The notes: a model not told the origin generated them from the letters alone. Positions 1 to 9,001 are shown, counted from the first letter of the stretch. The stretch: DNA of 64,000 nucleotides from Algibacter_G agarivorans (GCF_039543245.1 NZ_BAABJJ010000036.1:1-64000); one strand, 5' to 3'. Made by a program: numbers and translations.

Positions 1-30
1 AAAGCTAAAAAATGGCAGAGCCTTTAAAAC

Positions 31-58
31 ATGACCACCGTCAAAGACGGTGGTTTTT
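31..58 (+). terminator. Rho-independent terminator of a gene left of the window
   Basis: A 9-bp perfect inverted repeat (ACCACCGTC, loop AAA, GACGGTGGT) is followed by a T run on the plus strand. It would end a plus-strand transcript entering from the left edge. No gene body is visible upstream of it in the window. Confidence 0.75.
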
Positions 59-156
59 CAATGAGAAATAAATAATCCCTTGTCTTTACAATTAAAAAAT
101 AACTGACACACTAACGTAGAAACTATCACATATTTAGCTATTGAGCGCTTGACCAT
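58..156 (-). pseudogene. Lipoprotein signal-peptide remnant with intact promoter
   Basis: The minus strand from ATG at 156 encodes 32 residues that look like a Bacteroidota lipoprotein leader: a basic start (MVKRSIAKY), a hydrophobic stretch (VIVSTLVCQLFF) and a candidate lipidated Cys in NCKDKG. A TGA stop follows nine residues after that Cys. It has its own promoter 25 nt upstream, with the same operator and -7 spacing as the other PUL genes. The simplest reading is a gene whose body was deleted, leaving promoter and leader fused to unrelated sequence near the terminator at 31-58. A genuine very short lipoprotein cannot be excluded. Confidence 0.45.
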
Positions 157-181
157 TTTTTATATTAATTTGCCTAATTCT

Positions 182-238
182 TAAAAATAGAATAACAAAT
201 ATAGACAGTCATCCTGCTCCATACTGTTTATGCTATGA
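182..238 (-). promoter_or_regulatory. PUL operator and -7 promoter for the 58-156 ORF
   Basis: Operator core at 212-219 (minus-strand GAGCAGGA), with an extra CAGTATG half-like sequence further upstream. The -7 element at 182-189 reads TATTTTTA on the minus strand, 22 nt from the core as in the other copies. It faces left towards the truncated lipoprotein ORF. Confidence 0.6.
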
Positions 239-250
239 TTTTCATTTCAT

Positions 251-288
251 AAAAAATAAAAGCCAGAAGAAATAATCTTCTGGCTTTC
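251..288 (-). terminator. Rho-independent terminator of the PL24-like gene
   Basis: A 12-bp hairpin (AAAGCCAGAAGA / TCTTCTGGCTTT, 5-nt loop) lies 22 nt past the stop of the minus-strand gene ending at 310. It is followed on the minus strand by a T-rich tract. Confidence 0.8.
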
Positions 289-309
289 GTTAATCCCATT
301 AAGTTATAC

Positions 310-2787
310 TTATCTAATTATAAGTTTTGCGTGGAAAACCCTTTGATTATCATCGATTATTTTTATTAGGTATAATCCTGATTTAAAACGACTGTTATTC
401 TGCACTTCCATTCTATTGGTATTCATAGTGTTTTTATAAACTACTTTACCTAACATATCGTTAATAACAATTTCAGCTTTATAAAAACCATCTAGTACAA
501 TATTAAAATTCCCGTTAGCAGGGTTAGGATATACTTTTACAGCATAGGATGCTAACTCTTTATCGTCAATGCTGAGCGGTGCGCTATTAGCTAACTCTAC
601 TTTCCATTTGCTACGGGCATCTGTAATTGCTGCTGTTTTATTATAATACTCATCTACATCTTCATGATATAAGAAATTATTTCCATCTTTAACTGCAAAT
701 CTATAGGCTTGTTCGGCTTCAATGTAATGGGCTGTCCATACTTTATCAACATCGGTATTTGGAGGTTGTCTAGTCGTAATAATTATGGCATTACCAGCCC
801 CTGATCCAGCTCCTCTTAAAACATTATTATTAACCTTACTAACTATGTTATAGTATTCAGTACCACTAAGATTGACTTTTACAAAATTCCAGTTTATAGC
901 ATCATCACCTTGCACGTATTCACCATCCACCACATTTGATCCAGAGGATTTTAAATACTTTCCTGTAGCGACATTTCTCAATCTATACACCACCCCTGTT
1001 AAATCGTTTGGATCAAAAATTGTAGCATTAACAGTTATTTCGGTTGAAATTACAGTATCATTACTGGCATTATATGCTACCGCTTGAATGGTGTAGGCAG
1101 CTTCCGAAGTAGGGGTCCAATCTATAGAATAAGGCTCAGAATTGTCTTCACCAAAATATGTACCGTTAACCCAAAACTCTACTTTAGAGATGCTGCCATT
1201 TTCGTCAACCGCATTAGCGGAAATCTGAACAGTATCATCTACATTATAAGTTTCTCCATCCGATGGAGAGGTCAAGGATACTCTAAACGGATCTTGTATA
1301 ATATCTAAATCAATAATTTGTAAATACAAAGGTTGTGCATTACCAGTTTTATCTTCCATTAAGTAATAATAAACTTTTCCATTATCTATATGCACTACAC
1401 CGTGGTCAAAAGTTCTACCACTTGTTGCTTCATATACCTTAGTAAAATTATTAGTCCCTCCTACTGCTTTCTCAATAAATATACGGCCACTACTATTTAA
1501 CCCAATTAAAAATATACTATTACCAGATGTGTATATTGCTGAACCTCCTGAAAAATCTTCTGAAGTAATAAACTCTGAAGCTCCTGATGGGCGATAAGTA
1601 TGCAACGTTTTGGTAACATTGTTCTCGAGGTCTCTTACCTGACTTATAATATGTACGTCTTCATTAGCAGTTACTGTCCAGTCAAATCCACCAACAATAT
1701 GTACTTTATTCGCTTGTGTTGTCGCAACGTAATCTCCAGGTTCCATAACTTTTATAAAATCGGCATCCCATAATGGAAGACTAAAAGATTCACCTTTGTG
1801 ATTTTTCCAACCTGTGGCAGCAGTTTGATCATCTGAATAGGCATAATACACCCCGTTTTGATAAAGATATTTATCATTATTATTTGAAGACCTGCGTTGA
1901 AAACCAATACGAAACTTACCGTTTACATATTTCATATCACCGTAAAGCCCCCAGTTATAATCAATTCCTGGTTGGCTTTTTGCATTTAATCTATTAAAAT
2001 CTATGAAGTTACCCCAATCTCCAGTATTGGTATCGTATTTTATAAATTTATACATACCATTGTTATTTCCTCCTTCACGCATGAGCATAAAAAGGTCTCC
2101 ATCATCATTTTGGAAGAATCTCGGGTAGGTTAATGACACGAATTCTGATTGAGCAGCAGTACCTGGCATCCTCAAATGCTTATAATCATCATTAGAATTT
2201 TTAACAAACTTATCTAAAGTAAAATCAGCATCTGGTAAAGAAGCTGCCTCTTTTACTGAATATGAATATCTAAAATAGTCATTTGCTAGACTTCCATTAG
2301 AGGGTCTTGAAGCACTGTAGGCATGCATATCGTACAACAAATGAATTGTACCATCTAAAGGACTTACACCTATCGCTATGGTATTATGAGATTCACCAAT
2401 CCAGTATTGATTTTGATATCCCGTGTGCCTATGAGGAAACTCTATAGTTGCCATGGAACCTGTTTTTGTGTTATAACGTGTTAGCATCACATGGCGGTCT
2501 GCTTTACCACCACGATACCACGTCATAAAAACATAATCACCATAAGTTTTTATGGCGTCGCCATGGGCGGAAATATTACGACCAAAAAAATAATCGTAAG
2601 GTGCATTATCTCCTGTATTTGATGCGGTACTACCAACCTTACTTCCATCAAAATGCAGTCCTAAATCTGTAATTTTAATTTCATTTTCTAAAACGACTTG
2701 AGCGGTCATTGAATAAGAGCAACATAACACAATGATTAGAAACAGGTTTGTAAGGACTAAACTTCCTTTAAGGTATTTATTTTTCAT
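310..2787 (-). CDS. PL24-like ulvan lyase with Ig-like, RICIN-like and T9SS domains
   Basis: Predicted secreted endo-acting lyase of the BNR_4 seven-bladed propeller fold, as in the ulvan lyase families PL24 and PL25, which cut between sulfated rhamnose and uronic acid by beta-elimination. An N-terminal signal peptide precedes the propeller (about 35-500). His134 (ESHN) and His155 (DMH) are 21 residues apart, and Tyr221 and Arg237 are 16 apart; as far as I recall this matches the catalytic spacing of characterised PL24 enzymes. An Ig-like domain (about 505-590), a RICIN-like beta-trefoil (about 600-735, starting YRLRNVATGKYL) and a T9SS type A sorting domain (about 750-825) follow, so export to the cell surface is expected. 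It is monocistronic with its own PUL operator. Family number inferred from motifs only; another uronate lyase specificity is possible. Confidence 0.75.
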   Translation of the reverse strand: MKNKYLKGSLVLTNLFLIIVLCCSYSMTAQVVLENEIKITDLGLHFDGSKVGSTASNTGDNAPYDYFFGRNISAHGDAIKTYGDYVFMTWYRGGKADRHVMLTRYNTKTGSMATIEFPHRHTGYQNQYWIGESHNTIAIGVSPLDGTIHLLYDMHAYSASRPSNGSLANDYFRYSYSVKEAASLPDADFTLDKFVKNSNDDYKHLRMPGTAAQSEFVSLTYPRFFQNDDGDLFMLMREGGNNNGMYKFIKYDTNTGDWGNFIDFNRLNAKSQPGIDYNWGLYGDMKYVNGKFRIGFQRRSSNNNDKYLYQNGVYYAYSDDQTAATGWKNHKGESFSLPLWDADFIKVMEPGDYVATTQANKVHIVGGFDWTVTANEDVHIISQVRDLENNVTKTLHTYRPSGASEFITSEDFSGGSAIYTSGNSIFLIGLNSSGRIFIEKAVGGTNNFTKVYEATSGRTFDHGVVHIDNGKVYYYLMEDKTGNAQPLYLQIIDLDIIQDPFRVSLTSPSDGETYNVDDTVQISANAVDENGSISKVEFWVNGTYFGEDNSEPYSIDWTPTSEAAYTIQAVAYNASNDTVISTEITVNATIFDPNDLTGVVYRLRNVATGKYLKSSGSNVVDGEYVQGDDAINWNFVKVNLSGTEYYNIVSKVNNNVLRGAGSGAGNAIIITTRQPPNTDVDKVWTAHYIEAEQAYRFAVKDGNNFLYHEDVDEYYNKTAAITDARSKWKVELANSAPLSIDDKELASYAVKVYPNPANGNFNIVLDGFYKAEIVINDMLGKVVYKNTMNTNRMEVQNNSRFKSGLYLIKIIDDNQRVFHAKLIIR

Positions 2788-2834
2788 ATTTTTTTTAATT
2801 TACTTTGTTCATCCTCTTAGAAAAATCAAGGCTA

Positions 2835-2896
2835 TAAAGTTACGATTGAAATGCCCTTAAAGCATCCTGCACTATACTGTACTGCACTATACCTGT
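2835..2896 (-). promoter_or_regulatory. PUL operator and promoter of the PL24-like lyase
   Basis: Core at 2865-2872 (minus-strand GTGCAGGA) and -7 element at 2835-2842 (TAACTTTA), separated by 22 nt. The sequence upstream repeats TATAGTGCAG as two direct copies 15 nt apart, the clearest repeated-site structure among the operators. The ATG lies 47 nt from the -7 element. Confidence 0.75.
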
Positions 2897-2910
2897 AAAA
2901 CAACCTAATT

Positions 2911-3225
2911 CTAAGGCATATAAAACACTTCTTCCAACGGCACTGATACAGGTGAGTTATCAGGGTTTGTTTGCATGATATCTGCCATAAAAGCCCACCA
3001 TTTTTTAACAATATCATTATTGGCTAAATCTTGAGAACCACCATCACCTGATACTTTTTGAAAAGCAAAAAGCGTACTGGTTTCTTCATCAAAAAAAATA
3101 GAGTATTCGCTCACTCCGTTTTCTTTTAATAATTGCTTTAACTCCGGCCAGAGTTGATCATGACGTTCTTTATACGCTTCTTTTTGGCCTTTATTTAATT
3201 TCATTTTAAATGATAATCTCTGCAT
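2911..3225 (-). CDS. rhaM: L-rhamnose mutarotase RhaM
   Basis: Interconverts alpha- and beta-anomers of L-rhamnose in the cytoplasm, feeding an isomerase that uses one anomer. The 104-residue length is typical of the family (PF05336). Hallmarks visible are YKERHDQLWPEL near residues 17-28 (conserved His and Trp), the strand SIFFDEETSTLFAF, WWAFMADIMQTN, and the C-terminal LEEVFYM. There is no signal peptide. It is the clearest cytosolic rhamnose-catabolism gene in the window. It sits between two single genes that each have a PUL operator; no operator is visible directly upstream, so it may be transcribed by read-through from the gene at 3364-4203 despite the hairpin at 3297-3335, or from a promoter I cannot recognise. 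Confidence 0.92.
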   Translation of the reverse strand: MQRLSFKMKLNKGQKEAYKERHDQLWPELKQLLKENGVSEYSIFFDEETSTLFAFQKVSGDGGSQDLANNDIVKKWWAFMADIMQTNPDNSPVSVPLEEVFYMP

Positions 3226-3296
3226 AGTGTAAAACGCTTTTATTTCTAGTTTAAAAAATCTTTTTTATATAGGTTAGGTTTTCATATTTGGTATAA

Positions 3297-3335
3297 AAAA
3301 AACATTCTATCTTTTATCAAGATAGAATGTTTTTA
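3297..3335 (-). terminator. Rho-independent terminator of the 279-residue T9SS gene
   Basis: A 15-bp inverted repeat (AAAACATTCTATCTT and its complement around a 5-nt loop) flanked by A/T tracts, 28 nt past the stop codon at 3364. Confidence 0.8.
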
Positions 3336-3363
3336 AAAAAATTTTATTATGTAAAGCCTATAT

Positions 3364-4203
3364 TTATTGCTTTACAATTTTCTTAGTAAATGAACCATTA
3401 TCTCCTTGCATTTTAACAAGATACATTCCACTTGATAAAGCACTAACATTAATCTTAAGAGCTGATTGCTCATTAACCTCTCTGGATATTACTTCTTTAC
3501 CTAATAAAGAATATACCGATACTTGTTTAACATTAGAAGTAAGACCTTTAATGCTTAACTCATTGTTAACTGGGTTAGAAATAAAAATTGAGCTTGTATC
3601 AAAATCTTTTGTGCTTAATGCAGCTATAAGATAGAATTTAAGTTCATCAATTCCTCCACCATCAAACAACACATCCTCGCCTGCTGTAGCTGGTATTACA
3701 CCATATCTTGAACCTCCTGAAATTGGTGCTGGTGGTTTAACGAACAATGCATTGTTTCCTACTGGCGGAGCAGGATTAGTTTTTCTTCTTTGAAACTGGT
3801 CAAAACCGTAGTTAGGATCACCGGCATCATCTATCGGAAGACCTGGTCTAACAGAAATTCTAAAATTTTTATCATTTGGATCCGCTAAATCTATAGTTGC
3901 TTGATCTACAATCATGGTAAAATCTCCAGGACCAGGGATGTTTGCAGTAATTTCCATGTAGCCGGCCGAAGCTGGGAGTCTATGGTCTACTATATACCAA
4001 ACTTGTGTTGGATCTTCGCCTGCTAATTCTTCAGCCCATACTAAATCACCAGTAGTAGTAGAAATTGTCATAAAAAGTTCCGGAGTCAAACCTGATGTTG
4101 AAATTTTATAAGTACCGTTTTCAGTCCATGTTTGAGCTTGTACTTGAAGCGCAAACATAGTTAAGCATAAAAATGCATTAATTTTTAATGTAATTTTTTT
4201 CAT
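3364..4203 (-). CDS. Small secreted protein with T9SS sorting domain, possible beta-trefoil
   Basis: I do not recognise a catalytic family. The 279 residues begin with a signal peptide (ending near AQT at residue 25). The middle part starts with GTYKISTSGLTPELFMTI and continues with VWYIVDHR, which resembles the opening of RICIN-type beta-trefoil repeats, and a T9SS type A domain occupies about 205-279 (ending KKIVKQ). It has its own PUL operator and terminator, so it is expressed as a single-gene unit with the regulon. A surface-exposed carbohydrate-binding role is an inference from this context. Confidence 0.6.
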   Translation of the reverse strand: MKKITLKINAFLCLTMFALQVQAQTWTENGTYKISTSGLTPELFMTISTTTGDLVWAEELAGEDPTQVWYIVDHRLPASAGYMEITANIPGPGDFTMIVDQATIDLADPNDKNFRISVRPGLPIDDAGDPNYGFDQFQRRKTNPAPPVGNNALFVKPPAPISGGSRYGVIPATAGEDVLFDGGGIDELKFYLIAALSTKDFDTSSIFISNPVNNELSIKGLTSNVKQVSVYSLLGKEVISREVNEQSALKINVSALSSGMYLVKMQGDNGSFTKKIVKQ

Positions 4204-4256
4204 AATTAATTATATTTTAGTTTGTTAGTAACAATACTAACTGGATTAATAATGTT

Positions 4257-4307
4257 TAAATATAAAAACAATATTTACTTTGCGTATCCTGTACTTTCCT
4301 GCTCTGT
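4257..4307 (-). promoter_or_regulatory. PUL operator and promoter of the 279-residue T9SS gene
   Basis: Core at 4287-4294 (minus-strand GTACAGGA), -7 element at 4257-4264 (TATATTTA), spacing 22 nt. A second site-like CAGAGCAGGA lies just upstream. The ATG is 53 nt from the -7 element. Confidence 0.75.
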
Positions 4308-4418
4308 TTAACCACAATTGATTTCGACTGAGGTATTTATCAAGAATTTTTGAAGTATAATCAGGTAAATTATTTATAAACTTCACTTTAATAGCATTGA
4401 TTTATGTAGTCTCAAAAT

Positions 4419-4458
4419 AAAAAATCATTCCATATTGCTTAGAGATAAAATGATTTTT
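4419..4458 (-). terminator. Probable terminator of the GH5-to-GH3 operon
   Basis: Inverted repeat AAAAATCATT / AATGATTTTT with a loop of about 18 nt, downstream of the last gene of the operon and of the T9SS relic. The long loop makes it weaker than the other hairpins. Confidence 0.5.
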
Positions 4459-4486
4459 TAAATTTTATTTTTGGTAAATATTTATA

Positions 4487-4624
4487 CTATTGCTTTACAA
4501 TTTTCTTGGTAAAACTTACATTTTACTATTTAAAATCTACTATGTACATGCCACTTTTTAAAGCGCTAACACCTAATTTAAGTGACGACTCACCTTTTAA
4601 TTTATGTTTGAAGTATATCTTTAA
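4487..4624 (-). pseudogene. Relic of a T9SS type A sorting domain, in frame after the GH3 stop
   Basis: Reading past the TAA of the GH3 gene in the same frame gives KHKLKGESSLKLGVSALKSG, then MYIVDFK, two adjacent stops (TAG TAA), then NVSFTKKIVKQ and a stop. This closely matches the end of the intact 279-residue protein next door (SALKINVSALSSGMYLV and SFTKKIVKQ). Only the second half of a sorting domain remains. Either the GH3 once carried this signal, or the end of a neighbouring gene was duplicated here and decayed. Confidence 0.7.
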
Positions 4625-6817
4625 TTACCTCACACTTACCTCTATATCCTTTTGAATAGCGCCTAATTCTAGACTTCTATTACCGGGTGATGCATTTCCT
4701 AAAGTTACAATAGCTTTACCTTTATGACGCTTTGATTTTCCTTGTAAATCTATATAGTTAAATGCTTCTTGATCTAAACTAAACTTTACTAATCGAGATT
4801 CTTTTGCTCTCAACTTGATACGCTTAACCGCTTTTAATGCCGCTATTGGCACATTAGCATCATTATCTTTTAATGAAACATATAATTGTAAAACATCTTC
4901 AATAGCAACGTCTCCGTCATTTAAAATGGTAGCTTCAACAATTTGAGCAGTATTCTTCTTAATTCTATCTGATGAGATTTTCATGTTTGAGATATTCAAC
5001 TTTGCGTATGTCATTCCATACCCAAAAGGGTATAAAGGTTCTTTGGTCATATACTTATAGGTTCTTCCTGTCATGTTATAGTCGTCATAAGCTGGTAACT
5101 GTTCTTTATTTTTAGGAAACGTTATAGGCAATTTACCGGATGGTGATACATCTCCAAAAATAACATCCGCTATAGCGCTGCCTCCTTGCTCTCCCGGATA
5201 CCACGCGTAAATAACAGCATCAGCTAATTCACTAACTTCAGTTAAATCTAATGGGCAACCAGCGAATATCACTACTATTAAAGGTTTATCATGTTTCCCG
5301 CGCATTTTTCTTAAGTACGCTAATTGATTTTCTGGTAATTGCATGGTGATATTATCACCTTTATTGGAAGAGCCAATAGCTTCATTTTCTTCGCCTTCCA
5401 TAACAATAGTTAAACCCAGAGCTATAATTGTTGCATCTGCCTTTGAAGCTAACCAACTATAATTGTCTCCTTTGTTCTTGTTAGGCTGATTAATCATGGC
5501 TCCTGCACGATATTGCACCCTTGTAATGGGCGATACTTTTGCTACTACACCTTCTGCCAGCGTTACTAAATTGTCTCCCAAACCATGATAATTCCCTATA
5601 AGCGTACGAACATCTCCAGCAAGCGGACCACTTACATAAAGATGGTTTAAATCTTTTTTAAGCGGAAGCACATTATCATTCTTTAAAAGGACGATTGATT
5701 TCTGAGCGACCTCTCTACTTAATTGAATGTGCTCTTTAGAATGAATGGTTTCCAATCCTATATTAGCATAAGGATTAACCTCTGGATTATCAAACATGCC
5801 TAATTTGAATCTGGTTTTTAATAAGGGACGCAGTCCATTATCAATATCATTTTCTGTCACTAGCCCTTGCTTTAAAGCTTCAGATAGTGTCTCGTAAGTT
5901 TTTCCACAATTCAAATTAGTACCACTTAACAAGGCTAATGCTGCAGATTCTTCAGGTGTTTTTGTAACCTCATGAAATTTATGAAAATTCCTTATAGCAC
6001 CACAATCACTAACCACATGCCCCTGAAACCCCCAATTATCTCTTAAAATAGTTTGTAATAATGACGGACTTCCACAACAAGCCTCACCGTTAGTTCTGTT
6101 GTAAGCACACATAACCGCCTCAACACCTGCATCTACACAGGCTTTAAAAGCTGGCAAATAAGTTTCATGAAGGTCTTGATTATTAACCACCGCATTAAAA
6201 CTATGTCTCAATGCTTCTGGCCCACTATGGACCGCGTAATGCTTAGCACAAGCTGCGGTTTTTAAATATTTAGGATGATTGCCTTGCATACCTTTAATAA
6301 ACGCAGCCCCTATTTTTCCTGAAAGAAAGGGGTCTTCACCATATGTTTCTTGCCCTCTTCCCCATCTGGGATCTCTAAAAATATTCACATTAGGACTCCA
6401 AAAGGACAATCCCATATACCTAATAAATTTTCCATTATTTTTTACCAAATGATTGTTTACCGCTCTAGCTTCATCTGATATTGCACTTCCTACTTTTTCA
6501 ATTAATTCCTCATCAAAAGTAGACGCTAAACCAATAGCTTGCGGAAATATAGTTGCTCTAGGACCTCGAGCAACACCATGCAAGGCCTCATTCCACCAAT
6601 CATAAGATTTGATATCTAATCGTTTTACAGCATCACTTGCATTTAGCAATTGTGATATTTTCTCTTCTACGGTTAAACAATTAATCAAAAGTTCTACACG
6701 TTCATCAAAAGTTAGCTCAGTACTTAACCAGGGTTTAGATTCACAATTAGTCTGAGCGATTCCCACACTTATAAATTGTATTACAAATAACAATGAGAGC
6801 AATAGAGTTTTATTCAT
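4625..6817 (-). CDS. GH3 glycosidase (beta-xylosidase/beta-glucosidase type)
   Basis: Exo-acting retaining glycoside hydrolase family 3 enzyme, 730 residues, predicted periplasmic, with a cleaved signal peptide (MNKTLLLSLL to about residue 21). The N-terminal TIM-barrel domain carries the substrate-binding KH pair (Lys192-His193) and the nucleophile Asp271 in VVSDCGA. The C-terminal alpha/beta sandwich and fibronectin-like domain are complete. The opening (WWNEALHGVAR, FPQAIGLASTFD) is of the plant-type xylosidase group, so beta-xylosidase is a reasonable guess in a xylose-containing polymer such as ulvan. It is the last gene of the GH5-GH3-GH2-sulfatase-DUF1080-lyase-GH3 operon, 13 nt after the frameshifted lyase. 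Confidence 0.88.
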   Translation of the reverse strand: MNKTLLLSLLFVIQFISVGIAQTNCESKPWLSTELTFDERVELLINCLTVEEKISQLLNASDAVKRLDIKSYDWWNEALHGVARGPRATIFPQAIGLASTFDEELIEKVGSAISDEARAVNNHLVKNNGKFIRYMGLSFWSPNVNIFRDPRWGRGQETYGEDPFLSGKIGAAFIKGMQGNHPKYLKTAACAKHYAVHSGPEALRHSFNAVVNNQDLHETYLPAFKACVDAGVEAVMCAYNRTNGEACCGSPSLLQTILRDNWGFQGHVVSDCGAIRNFHKFHEVTKTPEESAALALLSGTNLNCGKTYETLSEALKQGLVTENDIDNGLRPLLKTRFKLGMFDNPEVNPYANIGLETIHSKEHIQLSREVAQKSIVLLKNDNVLPLKKDLNHLYVSGPLAGDVRTLIGNYHGLGDNLVTLAEGVVAKVSPITRVQYRAGAMINQPNKNKGDNYSWLASKADATIIALGLTIVMEGEENEAIGSSNKGDNITMQLPENQLAYLRKMRGKHDKPLIVVIFAGCPLDLTEVSELADAVIYAWYPGEQGGSAIADVIFGDVSPSGKLPITFPKNKEQLPAYDDYNMTGRTYKYMTKEPLYPFGYGMTYAKLNISNMKISSDRIKKNTAQIVEATILNDGDVAIEDVLQLYVSLKDNDANVPIAALKAVKRIKLRAKESRLVKFSLDQEAFNYIDLQGKSKRHKGKAIVTLGNASPGNRSLELGAIQKDIEVSVR

Positions 6818-6830
6818 TTTAATAAAATTT

Positions 6831-8074
6831 TTAGTAGCAACTATATAATAATGAGTTTGATTTTTTACTGATTTTTGTACCGATTTTACAATACTCTGGA
6901 ATACTAAATTGACTTCCAGCTTTTACAAACAGATCTCTTAATCTTTTTTGGGCTTTACTTAAACTATGTATTTGTGGGTAGTTCCATTCTTTTTCACCTT
7001 TAGCATAAGGTTTTAAAAACTCATAAGCTTTAATAATACTAGCGCCATTTTCGGCTTCGTAACTCCATAAATCTACACCTACTTTTGTACCTAAAAAAGC
7101 CAGTTGTGTAAAACCTTTTAAATTCATGGCGCTGTAAGACAGCGCCTTAGTGTGAGCCAATTCGTGTGATTGCGCTCCATTTGGTTCTATTTGTGTGGCA
7201 ATACGTTCTGTTTTTACAACTTCTAGAATTTGTTTTGCTTCGTCTTCTCTATCTAAAAACAATAAAATACTAACCACTTGTATATCGTAAAATACGCCGT
7301 GATTATTTTTGGTGTTCTTTTCAAAAATACCATTTTCACTGGTTTGAAGCCAATTAAGATATTCTGTAAACCATTGTCGTAATTTTTTACTGGTTTTAAG
7401 ATCCATTACTTTATTCATTTCAAGAATTTCAATAGCTGTTATTATATTTGTAATTCCAGCAAACTCGATAATACCAATACCTCTCCCTGTATTTTTACCT
7501 GGAATGCCTTGGGCAAAATTGAGGTTTGGATTCATTTTAGTATCTTCATTTAAAAACCAAACTTTAAGCAATTCTAAAGCTTTATCTGCATATTTCGTTT
7601 TATCTGAAAAAAATAGGCCATCGCTAAGGCGTTGGTATTTATAAACATATCATTTTTAGTTTCAAAATCTGTACTTCCTTCTCGTGTTAACCGGTTTATC
7701 TCACCATCACGTCTAAGCCATGGCAAGCCACCTGGTTTAGTTGAGTCTGGCCACCAATAAGGCCCTATCGAAATATAGTCGTGCTTTGTACCACTTGGTG
7801 GTGTTTGTGTTTTTTGCATGACTGAAAAAGTACCTTCTTGTAACGCTTTACCTCCCTCTTTTAGTAGTTTTTTAAATAATGAAGAAAATTTGGAGGAATT
7901 TATATTTTCTTTTACTTCAACTAATTTATTATAATCTAAAACGGATAGCTTATAATTTTTAATAGTTTCTTTTGATGTATCTGATTGAATTTTCTCTTCC
8001 GATTGCGTCCTAGCTGTGTAAATAAATATTGTATTAATAAATAAAAATGTAACAATTATTTTAAGATTGCTCAT
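6831..8074 (-). pseudogene. Frameshifted alginate-lyase-superfamily lyase (PL5/PL38-like)
   Basis: Two adjoining reading frames together make one protein of the Alginate_lyase (PF05426) alpha-barrel fold, the fold of PL5 and PL38 (PL38 includes glucuronan lyases). The N-terminal part (start chosen at Met 8074, giving signal peptide MSNLKIIVTFLF) contains YISIGPYWWPD and INTNALAMAYFF. The rest resumes as SDKTKYADKALELLKVWF in the next frame, with QSHELAHTKALSYSAMN further on. The break is at an A7 tract (7606-7613; T7 on the coding strand): eight Ts would restore one continuous frame of about 413 residues. It may be a true mutation, phase variation or slippage at the homopolymer, or an assembly error. 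No other lesion is visible. Confidence 0.75.
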
Positions 8075-8191
8075 AAATGAGAATTTAATTACAACACTAA
8101 GTTTTTTAAAAACATTTGAAAAATGAACTATAATATTATTCACCTGTTATATCCTTTATTTATTTTCAACAGAGGTCATAGTTATTTTAAT

Positions 8192-9001
8192 TTACAAGTT
8201 CTTTAATAGAATATTTCTATACTCCACCTTCATGGGTGGTCCTACATGTACTTGTACTCCAATATATCCTTTTAGTGATTTATTTATTGTATCATTATCT
8301 ATAACTTCGCTCATTAAAAACCCATTTACATAATGTTTAAGTGTATCATTTTTAATGATTAAATGAACTTGATTCCAATCTCCATTTTTTATTTTTGATT
8401 TAAGAGAATCTTTCTCTCCTAACATACCACTTATATATCTACTTTGCCAACAATTCTTTTTTTTATTGGTTCTTAAATTACCTGATTTATCAGGGTTTAT
8501 TTGAGTATTTATCACCACTTTTTCACCGCGATAAGCTAAAGTGGTTCTTTTTTTCTCCTCATAATTTTGCCCCGTGTATCTGTTTTTTCCATCAATATCA
8601 CATTGATAGCCTTTTAATGCAAAAGGATTGTTTTCAAGAGGTTCACTTCTATAATTTATACCACTGTTACCTGAATCTGAAATGCGGTATTCTAATTTGA
8701 GTTCGAAATTTTCAGGTTGTCCACCTTGCCAAATAATAAACGTATTGTTTTTAAGAATGGTTTCTGGTGTTACAATACCAACTAAATTACCATTTTTTAC
8801 ACTCCAATATTTTGAGTCTCCCTTCCAGTTAATAAGCGATTTACCGTCAAATATACTTACGAACTCTTTATCTGTTTTATGTGTTTCTTGGAATATCTGG
8901 TTTATAGGTTCTTGTTTTTTTTCTTTACACGATTGAAAAAAATAAAAGCATATCAAACAAATTACAATTTTATAAAATACGAGGTTTTTTTTTCTATTCA
9001 T
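8192..9001 (-). CDS. DUF1080 (3-keto-disaccharide hydrolase family) lipoprotein
   Basis: Member of PF06439, a concanavalin-like jelly-roll family named for 3-keto-glycoside hydrolysis; many PUL members have no tested function. I chose Met at 9001 because it opens a clean lipoprotein leader (ICLICFYFFQSCKEKK). Family features are FVSIFDGKSLINWKGDSKYW, FELKLEYRISDSGNSGINYR, and the C-terminal KGYIGVQVHVGPPMKVEYRNI. It lies 64 nt after the S1 sulfatase in the operon. A paralogue at 28109 is also paired with a sulfatase. No oxidoreductase that would make a 3-keto sugar is seen in the window, so the substrate is open. Confidence 0.8.
   Translation of the reverse strand: MNRKKNLVFYKIVICLICFYFFQSCKEKKQEPINQIFQETHKTDKEFVSIFDGKSLINWKGDSKYWSVKNGNLVGIVTPETILKNNTFIIWQGGQPENFELKLEYRISDSGNSGINYRSEPLENNPFALKGYQCDIDGKNRYTGQNYEEKKRTTLAYRGEKVVINTQINPDKSGNLRTNKKKNCWQSRYISGMLGEKDSLKSKIKNGDWNQVHLIIKNDTLKHYVNGFLMSEVIDNDTINKSLKGYIGVQVHVGPPMKVEYRNILLKNL

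Noticed and set aside
872..1308. Plus-strand open frames inside the PL24-like gene, and many similar frames opposite other genes
   Set aside because: They run antisense to well-supported genes, have no start context, and show no protein-family features.
2832..3017. 61-codon minus-strand frame overlapping rhaM and the PL24 promoter
   Set aside because: It is an alternative frame of rhaM running into the operator sequence; no independent support.
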